In this document: positions 26,401-38,400 of the stretch, piece after piece
How the letters are laid out: the number at the start of each line of letters is the position of its first letter
Position numbering within the stretch: position 1 is the stretch's first letter
DNA from: Gibbula magus
Lineage: Eukaryota; Mollusca; Gastropoda; Trochida; Trochidae
DNA: 64,000 bases
Reading direction: 5' to 3'
Assembly (NCBI GenBank): GCA_936450465.1
Contig: OW388293.1
Coordinates: forward strand, 46,490,040 to 46,554,039
Made by a program: the position numbers and the translations under genes
The notes under the pieces: model-generated
Database searches by the model: none
The model's input: only the letters and a program-made list of their open reading frames with translations
Told to the model about the DNA's origin: nothing

Positions 26401-29400
26401 ACATGATAGATCCTCATGAAAAAGTAATCAAGTGTTTACGCAGAGAGAAGTGCAAACTACTGGTACGAGTAGACGTATAATTTCTGAGATGTTCTAACAT
26501 AATAGCATGTATTCAAAAATATTTAGAGAAATGTAAATTACCGATTGTCATTGTATTGTTACTGAGATGTTCACCATTCATTTTGTATAATAGTATATAC
26601 ATATTCAATACTTGTTAATAGACCGACGTGTGATTAAGGTTGTGAATATATTTGTTAATTGCCAGTCAGGGTAGTGATTCATTAGCGCATCCGGTAATTA
26701 TCTAAGCTTTGATGTTTAATTAACATTAATTGATAGTAATTAACAGTAGTTAAAGCCTGTCACTTCTCATCTCAAAAGTAAAAGCAATTTCTTTTTACGT
26801 CTTTTTCTACTAGGTAACAATTTGACTATTCACCGGTTATCTAATAAAGTTTTGTCAACATGTTGGTCGTAGTTTATTCGGCTTGATGAGAGGAAAATGT
26901 AATTTGATTGAAACAAATAATAACAGACACCGTGAGTCACAAGTTGTATTTTTTTATTGGTTGTTTACAACGTCTGAAAAATAAATTATCATTTAATAAT
27001 ATTTAGGGCAAAACAATTGATAAATCGATCGACATCACTGCTTACCAATCGCCGCTGTGTTGACTCTTGGGCATGTCGACTTGTCACTCGGTGTCAGTCA
27101 GAACGTGGTAAAAGGGGGGTCGACTTATACATGAGATATAGGGTTTTGACCAGTATTTGGGAAGTTGAGAAAGGGGGTCGACTTATACGCGGGGTCGACT
27201 TATACCCGGTAATATACGGTAAGTTCTTATAAACTTACTCTACCTTTTAAGCTGTTGTAACTCATAAGGGAGATATATCTGCAATGATAACTATTTTCTT
27301 CACATCAGATGTCAAGATTGTAAAAGAAGAAATGGATTATTCTGGATCAAACTCTTTGAATTAATACCTCATGTTTATACTGTAAATCATTTTATTTATG
27401 CGAAAAATGCATCTGTACTGATCTCGCATTATTAAAAAAATGCATTTTAGTCCTACCAACTCCATAAAATAACAGAAAACGTAAATATATTGTGGTCTTT
27501 ATCATCATGATGTTACCACTGATCAATGCAATACAAAACAATTAAGGAGAGATGGGACCATGAAACAAAATATTTTAGAATTCGTTTATTTTTTCAAAAT
27601 AGCAAGTTTATTATGTTATTTTCCAAAAATGTAAGAAAATGTTGGGGTCACCAAACGATTTAGAAAGTTATCAGCATTAATAATAATACTCCCATCGGCA
27701 AATTACGCCATTTTTGACTGATTTGATGTATTTAAATGAAGCGCTTGCTTTCGACAAATAAGCTCAGAATCCTTTCAAATACATTTGAGTTACATACGGG
27801 GATATACAGGCAAATTTAAGCGCTTCCCGTTAGTGTATGGATAAACCTGTGCCCCAAACAATGTAATCCACATATGTTGAGACTTATTAGTTGTTGTTGC
27901 AAAATGTTACCATAAGCGAGTTCGATTTCTGGGTCCCATCTCTCCTTAAAACATTTCTCAAGTAATTTTTATTATACCCCCGCTTAATTCATTCCGTCCG
28001 TCCTTCCGTCCGGTCAATTTTCTCAAAAACCGTCAAAGGTACATCAACCAAACTTTGTACAGTTGTTAACCATGTTCTTCCGATCGCGCAGAGACAATTT
28101 TCAATTTTCTGGGATTTAAATTTTTTGTCGTAATTCTCAATGGATGGACAGCGGATGGCGGGGGTATGTGAGCCATGCTCACATGTTTCTTGTTGACAAA
28201 GAACCACTGATTGACATCCATTAAGCTTGTTCATCAGTCATACTTTGACAACAACCACAACTTAACATTTACACATTCAACAGTCGTTGGTCATTGTTCA
28301 AAGTCGTTCAAGCATGTCAGCCAGACTGGACATCCTCAAAACATGCAATATTACATCACGATCTCTACTCACGTTTGAAATAGCGGTTTCAATCCACCTG
28401 GTGTGAAGCGCTTTCATTTCACTAATTCAGAAATCTACAGTCAGTGTTTCGCATTTTGATAAAGAAAATAGATTCGTGACTCACATTAATTTCAGAACGC
28501 ATTTTTAGGCTTGACCCTTGCGCTCGCATTAATTCCATGACGCATTAATTTCTTGATTAACAGTATTAATCTGAAGTAAATATTACCGTTATCACATGTC
28601 ATGTTGTCAAAAGTTCATTTCGTGTTCTCCTTTATTTCAGTCCTACTTTAATTTAAAACTATCTCAGAAATTGAGGAACATCCGATGGAATCGGAAGAGG
28701 CAATCGGAACAAGGCGAAGTAGATGTAACTTGGGCTGCAAAGAGACAAGAGAATTCCCTCCAGCCTATTGAAACCAATGGTAAGTGAATCATGTAAACTA
28801 AGTTTAATACAAAAATGTATTACAAAATTTAACACTTCTAGGTGCTGAATAAGTCGTAAACTCTTGCACCATAAATTGTAGTATTGTTACTGATACTTCA
28901 CAAATACCCATGGTAGGGCGGGCTCATAACAAGGGTAGCAGTGCATTGTCATAGCTTAATTAGTCAGCCTTATTTTTGTAAAAACTGGAAGTGGGGATGA
29001 GAATAGAACAGGGCTAAACAGGGTTCACACTTTATAATTATCAATAATGTATCATAGTATATTTTGTCACCGTTAAAATTTTGAATGTTTTGTTAAACTT
29101 TCACAAAACTGTCAGTATGAAATTCTAAACATTGTCGCCTCGTCTCACCGAGGGATGCTTTTGTCTTGAAGATCCATTTGAGTTCAATGGATCTACATGT
29201 TTTTAACCCCCAGGTGAAACCGAAGGGGGTTTATGTCGTGGCGCAGCCCGTCTGTCCGTCCGTCCATCCGTCCCAAAAGGGTTACTTGTGTTCTGAAATC
29301 AACTCCTCCCACAGTTTTTGGTCACTCTCTCTGATACTTTACACATGCTTTGGATATACATCGGTGATACGCATATTTTTAGAGTTATGGCCCTTGACTT

Positions 29401-32400
29401 ATAGCGCTCATCTTTCTATTTCACATTAACAGTAACTTTTAATTCCTCAGCATTTGAACATGTTATGTTTCCAATGTCACACACTGAAGTTATAACCTTT
29501 GACCATGTGACCATGATCTTGATGTAGGATCCATTTTGTTAGAAACTTAACCCTTACGTTGCGTATATATATTTTACCATTTTTAGCCCCTGTGGCGGAA
29601 TTTACAGGCTCGCAGCTCGCAGCAGTAGTTTGAGCTTAGGCACTAACGAGCTCTGCTGGCGGAATTTCCAGGCGGCGATTCCGGTACCGTTTTTACGAAA
29701 TATACCGCATCTACATGGCGAATAAGGACTATATACTGGCGATCAATACAAATTCAAGTAGCGACACCCGTACACAAATGGCTAATTCACACCCGAAACT
29801 TTGAATGAATTTTCTATGATTTTTCGTTTTTATTCTATTACTTTCGAAAGATTGTCTTTAATTCGGGCCTCGTAACATCATAAATACCAAACGAAAAAAA
29901 TCCATTTATATACGGAATTGAAGACAAGATGTCTAGCTTCACAATGATATAAAAATTATTAGAATGCGACCTTTGGTTATAATTCTATAGCTATGTAAAG
30001 TTTGTCTTTATTTCCACCTATAAAATCGTCAATACTTACAACATGTATGCGGCATTGCAAACGGTCGTTCAACGCACTTTTCCAAGAAATCATAATCTCG
30101 AACCAGTTGACAAATAAGCACATGTCAACCCAAATATGGTTATGTTGTTTGACTTTTAAAATAAACGCTAACCTCGAACCATAACTGATGAAAATATGTT
30201 GATTAGTTTGTGTGCCGTTTGGTTTCTCATGCCTCTCAGAAAGGTAAAATTGTATCTTTATTTCTGTGAATAAATCTGCGCATTTTTTATATAGAATAAA
30301 AGATTATTCTTTTCGGTTTATTGTGATATAAAAATTATGAAAATGCATTCAGTATTTTAGCCGTGATAAATGTTTTAGAAGTTGTGAAAATCGCCGATTG
30401 TTTCAAAATTTATGAAGTGTAAACATGACCTTTTTCACGGCGCTTGCTGTGTCTTTATTATTTTTTTGAGATTTTCTAATTTTATATGGGAATGTAGTCC
30501 ATTGTTTCCCCTTTATTTTGCCGTATTTTTTTTTGAAAACAAACAATTCGCTCACATGATATGAAGTGCGGGAGTAAGGCGAGTTAGCGATTTTTGTCCC
30601 CGTCTCGCGAGATGCGAGGCAGATAGCAGTCTCGGGCGAGGCACACTTCGTCTCGCATTTCGCCTGGGGGCAAATATAATTATTACTGACCCGGTAAATG
30701 CACTAAGTCCAACGTACGGGTCTCGCCAAGGGTTCTAACATTTTTCTCTATGAGCCTCCCGGATAATTACGGGACCCGCAAGTTAAGGGTTAACCATGGC
30801 CATAATTTTTCCGATTGATTGGTGATAGGCTTTCAATACTTGAAATGCTGATTTATTTTTAACAGGTCATTACATTACCCTTACAATTAAACTGCTGATT
30901 AGGAGGATAAGGAACCCAGGGTTTTTGTGCTCTCAGAGCACTCTTGTTATTTTTGAGTTGAGTCAAAACGTAAGCAAATTGGGATGTAGGCAATTTGAGA
31001 CTAAACTCTTCTATCGGGCTTTTTTTTGTGGGAACAAAATTCGAGAGGGTATTCCCATTTTCCAATATTCCCATAATGGGGATTCTAAATTCTAGATTTG
31101 GAGACCCTGTGACCCCAAAAACCTATTTTCACCTTCTTCTTAAGTTCCAAAAGGTCTAGAGAGCTGAAAGTTGTGAGCAGACTCCTTGGCCAATGGGGAT
31201 TCAAAATTGTAGATTTGGTGACCCTGTGACCCCAAATAAGTCACAACCCTAAAAACCTATTTTCATCTTCTTCTACAGTAAGAAAAGTTCTAGAACAAGC
31301 TGAGAAAATATATTATAACAATATGAATCCTAATGAGCTACAGAGCCCATGGCTTTATTTTTGGAAAACTGGAAGCGGTGGAAGAATAGAACAGGGCTTA
31401 ATCTTGTCATTGACACCGAGGGACGCTATCGTCTTAACTTGAAGATCCATTTGAGTTCAATGGATCTAAGTGTTTATATATTTGAGGCGAATTGGAATTT
31501 AGCGAATAAGAGACTAAACTGTTCTATTGGTAACAAAATTTTAGAGGATATTCCCGTTCAAACATATATGCTATGAAATACAAGATTAAAACACAGTCAG
31601 ATTGAAAGATATGGAGTTATGTTAATATTTCGATGATTTTATATTTCACAACTTCATTAAGACAAGCAAACATTGTTGAAAAATATGAACAATGAGAACT
31701 GAAGTAATTCATCCGGGCTGTGAGTAGGGAAAACTTGGCTATGGCATAACAGCAAATTGTTTATTAGTTTTATGGTACGTTGTGTGCTACTACCGGTATG
31801 TGAATATTCTATCTGTGTATATCTTTTATTATGAAAAGTTGTAAAATTTGGCACAATATATATTGTAACATGGTTATATTTGGGATAACACTACCTTCAA
31901 TAGTACAAATTCTTGTACTTTTTTGGGCCGAGTCCCATGCGGGATTCGAACCCACGCCCTCAGAGTAAGGCAACTATCGCCAGCATTGACTGTACCAACA
32001 GCTTACCACACGACCATTTCGCCATTTTGTCGAGGCGAAATGGTCGTGTGGTAAGCTGTTGGTACAGTCAATGCTGGCGATAGTTGCCTTACTCTGAGGG
32101 CGTGGGTTAGAATCCCGCACGGGACTCGGCCCGAAAAAGTACAAGAATTTGTACTATTGAAGGTAGTGTTATCCCAAATATAACCATGTTATATTTCCTC
32201 ACTATCTAAATGGCAAGTATTTCTAAATATATATTGTGTTTTCATTTCATGTAATGCCAAGAAAACTTGCATGTCATTCGAGATACGTAAATTCTATTAT
32301 CAGTGGCTGTTGTTCAAAGTCACTCAAGCACGTCATCAAACTAGACATCCTCCAACCACGCAAGATTATCTCACGATCTCTTCTCACCTATTGAAATGGC

Positions 32401-35400
32401 AGTTTCCATCATCATTTGGTATAATAACAAATGTGACAAGAACAATCTTCAAAAATGTCAGTCGTATTAATTTCAGGATGCATTTAGTCTCAACCCTAGC
32501 ACTGTAATTAATTTCATGACAAATTAATTTCATGATATACAGTATTCACCAAGATCCGAGGAATAGTTGAACCAGCTAGGAAACTCCGAACACAACTGAC
32601 AGATCCAAACAGGCAGGATACGACCAAGGAGGATGTTGTGGAGCCTTCGAAGGGACCAGAAATTGCTGAGCTTGCAGTTGGAGATGCTGACCAAAGTTAT
32701 AAGGTATAATGCTGTATTTTCTTCAATATCTCATTTTAAAAATATTTTTCTTTAGTTTTACATTTCTTTATAGGGATTGTAACGTTCCTACAGAGGTTTA
32801 TGACCTTGACCTTCATTTCAAGGAAACTCAAGAACCATTCTTTGGATTCTCTTCATATCTTACACATAGCTTCTCCAATTAAAGACAAAGAGCTGATTAG
32901 ATTGTAGTAATCTTATCATTATTCTCAAGGTCACAGCGGAACTTTGATTTTTTTTACATGTTAATGTACCGGTACATGTAAAGCTTGTCAGCGGGACATC
33001 TCAAAAATCATTCATCATAATTTCATCATATCTTACACAAAGCACCTCCTAGGGAAGACAAAGGGCTGATTAGATTTTGGTGACCATGACATTATTCTCA
33101 AGGTCACAGCAGAACTTTAACTTTGTCGACATGTTAACCCTTAACTTGCGGCTCCCGGCATGGTACGGGATGGCCATAAACAATTACTATGTTTCCCATA
33201 CCAGGTCCCGGATACTACACTTAGAATTATTTGTCTACCATTGAGCTAGTACTCAGCTAGCCCCCTCCGTGAGATGCGAGTCGAGTTGTCCCTGGGAGTC
33301 TCTCCATAAGAACCTCTGCATTATGCCTCGCAGTTCACCACAATGATGAGTCTTCAGGGGTAAAAAAATATGATTGCCCGTCTCCGAGGGCTAGTAAGAA
33401 ATACATTCGGGCAAGTAAAAAGTGCATTTCATTTTGCCTGGTGGCATGTAAACAATCAAAAGTCTTACTATCCGTATTTTCTCGTAATTTCCAATTGAAA
33501 CATTTTAAAAAAAAATTCATGGCTTTAGTTTTTCTGCATCACGAAACCAAACTATCAAAACTTCATAATTCGGGAAGAGTTACTTCCCTTTACTTTTATT
33601 TATGCCTAGAGGGGTAGGTCGTATTGAGACTGGGCTCCTTCCCGTAGTAATCAGTTAGGAGAGCGCAGTCGCTAACAGGTCAAATTCATAGTTGTGTACA
33701 TGGCGACGAAGACGCCATACGGCTTTGATAATGTCACAGCGGTCGATTGCGAGTTTCTTTTGTGGGGGAAACATCAAAAGATAAATAGAAGACACAAAGG
33801 AAAGTATTTCTTCTAAAAATAAGAAATATGACAATGAAAAACGGGAAAGAAAATTGATTCCATCTTGGAAAGGCCTATATCCGTGGGTTGTTTACGATAA
33901 CGATGAAAATGTAATGAGGTGTGAAATATGTGTGAAATTCCCGGAAATAAACGCTAAATATAGAAAACATGCCTTTGTGGATGGGTGTAGCAATTTTAGA
34001 CTAGGATATCTAAAGAGTCATGACCAGTCTGACGCCCATTTGGAATGCCTTTCATATTACAAGGCGTCACAGAAATCGAAAGGAAAGACATGTACGGAAA
34101 ATTTTTCGAGTACAAACATTAGTCAGAGTACAAGTGAAACTGCTTCAAAAATAAAACCAATTATAAAGGCATTCCAATGTATTGACACTAACACTTTGAA
34201 AAGACTTGACAGGTTATTAACTGCTTTCCAGATTGCATATAGAGGTAAACCACTTACAGACTTTGAAGCAAATCTAGAATTACTAGATTGTTTAGACATT
34301 GATGTGAGAACAAAATATCGAAACAATGGTGGTGTACGTTCCTTTAAACATGCTGTAGCCAATTCTTTTCGGAAAAGTTTTCTAAATGAAGTAAAGAATG
34401 CCAGATTTCTGACAATTTTGAGTGACGGCAGCTATTATTATTGAACAGGAGACAGTGTTTATTGTACATACGGACGCCGCTGAATACATAGTCCCCCGTT
34501 CCGCGTTACGGTGGGGGACTATTTATTCAGCGGCGTTCGTACGTTCGACGTACGTATGTCTCAACGCGATATCTCATGAAGCTTTGTATTAAGAGTTTTC
34601 AAATTTCATGTCGGCCTACATTGGGGGAAGACGCAGACACCAGTCGATTTTGGTGATCATGACCTTATTTTCAAGGTCACCACGACACTTCGACCACTTT
34701 ATTGTCTCTTGTTAACATGATATCTCATGACCGGTTAGACATAATGTCTTTATATTTGCTGACAGCCTATATTGGTGGTTTACACAGACACCAGTCGATT
34801 TGGATGACCTTTACCTTAATTTCAAGGTCACCACAATGCTTTGACCACTTTTCGAACTCTTGTTAACGCAATATCTCATGAACCCAAGCACCCAAAGCAT
34901 CTCAAAGTTGGTGTCAGTCTACATTGGGATATGAAGCAGACACCAGTCGATTTTGGTGACCTTGACCCTTTTTTCAAGGTGACTGACACTTGACCAAATG
35001 ATGTGTCTTACTAAACCCAATGTTAACAGCGGGGGACATTGCCATGTTAGTGGCAAACACTTGTTAGATATGTGAGTGCGTCTGGGGAACCAGTTTCATT
35101 CCATGCTTCAACAGTACCACTTGCACACTGTCATGCTGATGGTGTGCTTGAAGGGATCAAGTCTGCTGTATCAACACTGGGATTTACCTGTGAAAATATT
35201 GTAGACCCGGACTATAATGGACCTCATCTTGTGTCAGTTAAATTTGATGGAGCTGCTGTGATGCTGGGGTTGAAAGGTGGTGTGGCAGCCAAAATAAAGG
35301 AAGATGTAAATCATGTTGTGCCAGCACATTGCATAGCGCACAAGCTAGAACTTGCTGTGTTAGACTCTGTCCAAAATTTGACACAGCTTGCAAGATTTGA

Positions 35401-38400
35401 AGAACTTTAAAACAAGTTTTTAAGTTTTATAAATATAGTCCAAAAATGAGAAGAGAACTAAAGAAAGTTTCAGAAATCTTTAATACTGAGCTTGTTAATT
35501 TGAGTGCCGTGAAACAAGTGCGGTGGCTAGCAAGCAAAATCTATGCTGTTCAAGCATTGAAGATTGCTTTCCATACAATCATCAATCATATGGAATTAGT
35601 GGCGACAGGCAGGTCTGATCAAAGTGCTAAAGCAAAAGGATGGCTGAAAAAAATGCTGACTTCTTCCTTTATTAAGGTTATGAGTATTCTTCTTGACATT
35701 CTCCCCATTTTGACAGAGGTGTCTCTTCTGTTCCAGACAGAAGATTTACTCATTATTGAAGGACTGGTCCTGAAGCTGATGAATCTCAAGATTGAAACTC
35801 TGCAAGTTGGTGAAAACATGAGGAATTTCTATGACAAGTACAATCCTGAGGCAAGTACCTATGATGGTATCAAACTCAGAGACGCTTGCCCTCCCATCCT
35901 TTACAAACAAGATGTCTTCCTGAATTCCTTCCTTGATGGTGTTATGAAGTACCTAGACAAAAGGTTTGCTTGTTTTAACGAGAAGCCACTGAAACTATTT
36001 AGTGTGTTCAACTTTGCTGATTGGCCCTCAGACAGGGCAGAACTGAGTGTGTATGGAAACAGTGATCTGTCTGAACTTGTGGATCATTATGCCATATTGT
36101 TTCCTGATGAAAAGACAGTCATTTTGCAAGAATTCACTGAACTGAAAGGGCACTTGAAATCCAGCAAAAGATCCTAACTTGAAACTTACACAAGGTTACT
36201 TGCTGATAGACCTGAGAGATTTGTGCATGTTCTGAATGTTGTAGAACTGATGTTTGTAGTAAGTCCAGGAACTGCAGTCTGTGAACGGTTATTATACATA
36301 GCGGTCATTCCGTCCGTCCGTAGCTATGAAGTAAGCGGGGGTATTATATATAGCGGTCATTTCGTCCGTCCGTCTTTCCGTCCGGTAAATTTTCTCAAAA
36401 ACCATCCAAGGTACATCAACCAAACTTTGTACAGTTTTTAACCATGTTCTTCCGATGGCTCACAGACAATTTTCAAAATTCGTCAAAATTTGTTGTCGTT
36501 TCCGTGGAAACGTCACTTTTTCGACTTAGTTTTATTGTGTTCAATTGGGAAAATGTTCAAACTAGATGAATGAAATTTTGGTTGTGAGTACTCATGACCA
36601 TACTCTTTATCGAGTTCGAAAACCACTTCTGAAATTTAACTTAGTACCAAAAGAACTGTGATGCTCCAATGGAGACAAGTTTTCTCGGAAACTATTGCAT
36701 CTAAGTGAATGAAATTTAATATGGAGGTAGTCCAGATGATACTCTTTATCGAGTTCGAAAACCACTCCGAAATATTATTTTTGACGGAGTTATGACCCTT
36801 GAATCCGAAATTGAACTTAGTATCAAAAGAACTGTGATGCTGCAACGGGGACAAGTTTTCTCGGCAACTATTACATCTAGGTGAATGAAATTTAACATGT
36901 AGGTAGTCCAGATGATACTCTCCATCGAGTTTACAGTCCAGTTCCGAAATGTTATTTTGACGGAGTTATGAAGCCCTTGAATCTGTAATTGAACTTGGTA
37001 CCGGTTTGATGCTCTAATGGGAAAAATTAAGATACCTGAAAAATATTACATCTGGGTGAATGAAATTTTGTAATAACAAAGCCAGTTCCCAAAATTATTT
37101 TGGACAATATTATGATGCTTGAAGCTGTTTTTTAAACATAGTACCCTTCACATCTATAATTCTCAATGAACGGGATAGCAGATGGCGGGGGTATGCACAA
37201 GTTAAGATAAGCAGTTCTGAATCATTTGTAACATTGTTGTACCATTGAGTAAGTCCAGTCAATAAAATAAAATTGAAACAAAACAAACCCGTAACGCATC
37301 AATAATTAGCTTTGCAAAAGGCCAATTTTGTCAGGCTTCGCCCCGAAAAACTAATCTCCCTGTGGGCTAATTATCACCCACGTGTTTGCATTGCCTCCGG
37401 CTGTACAAGGCCTGTACATACTATCTGCCTCGCATCTCGCTTGACGGGAACATAAATCAGTAATTTGCCTTACTCGCGCACTTCATATCATGTGAACCAA
37501 TTGGTTGTTTTAAAAAAAAATTACGCCAAAATAAAGGGGAAAGAATAGCCTACAATCCCATATAAAATTTGCAAATGTTTAAAGAATAATAAAGACACAG
37601 CAAGTGCCTCGAAAAAGGTCATGTTTACACTTCATTATTTTGGAAACAATCAGCGCTTTTCACAACTTCTTGCACAAATTATCACTGCTAAACTACTGAA
37701 TGCATTTTCATAATTTTTATATCACAATAAACCGAAAAGAATAATCTTTTATTCTACATAAAAAGTGCATATTTACTTACAGAAATAAAGATACAAATTA
37801 ACCTTTCTGAGAGGCATGTAAAACCAAACGACACACAAACTAATCAACATATTTTCATCAGATATGGTTCGAGGTTAGCATTTATTGGACTGGTCAAACA
37901 ACATGACCATATTTGGGTTGTGCTTATTTGTCAACTGGTTCGAGATTATTATTTCTTGGAAAAGTGTGATGAACGGCTTTTCCAACGCCGCATAAATGTT
38001 GTCAGTATTTATAATTTTATAGGTGGAAATAAAGACAAACTTAACACGGCTCTAGAATTATGACCAAAGGTTGCATTCTAATAATTTTATATCATTGTGA
38101 AGCCAAACATCTCGTCTTCAATTCCGTATATTCATAAATTGAATTTTTTCGTTTCGTATTTATGATATTTTGAGGCCGGAATTAAAGACAATCATTTGAA
38201 AGTAATAGAAAAAAAATAAAAAATCGTAGAAAATTCATACAAAGTCACGGGTATGAATTAACCATTTGTGTACTGGTGCCGCCAGTTGAATTTGTATTGA
38301 ATGCCCGTATATAGTCCTTTTTTTAGATGTGATATATTTCGTAAAAACGGTACCGGAATCGTCTTCTGGAATATTCCGCCAGCAGAGCTAATTAGTGCCT

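Larger units (their letters stand above)
33355..37285 (+). mobile_element. hAT transposon (ZNF862-like transposase), right end lost
   Basis: Starts CAGGGGTAAAAAAATATGAT, the same terminus as the non-autonomous hAT at 5,630, inside piggyBac D. It carries a broken hAT transposase (33,808-36,291). It is itself interrupted at about 34,483-35,062 and at 36,292-37,195. No right terminal repeat (ACCCCTG) is found before piggyBac sequence resumes near 37,288, so the right boundary is approximate. Confidence 0.7.

Noticed and set aside
27017..27232. 71-aa frame in the TA-flanked element
   Set aside because: It runs through the terminal inverted repeat and has no family features.
32020..32130. Functional tRNA gene
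   Set aside because: The forward B box is mutated, the sequence lies in a palindromic mobile element, and no clean cloverleaf acceptor could be drawn.
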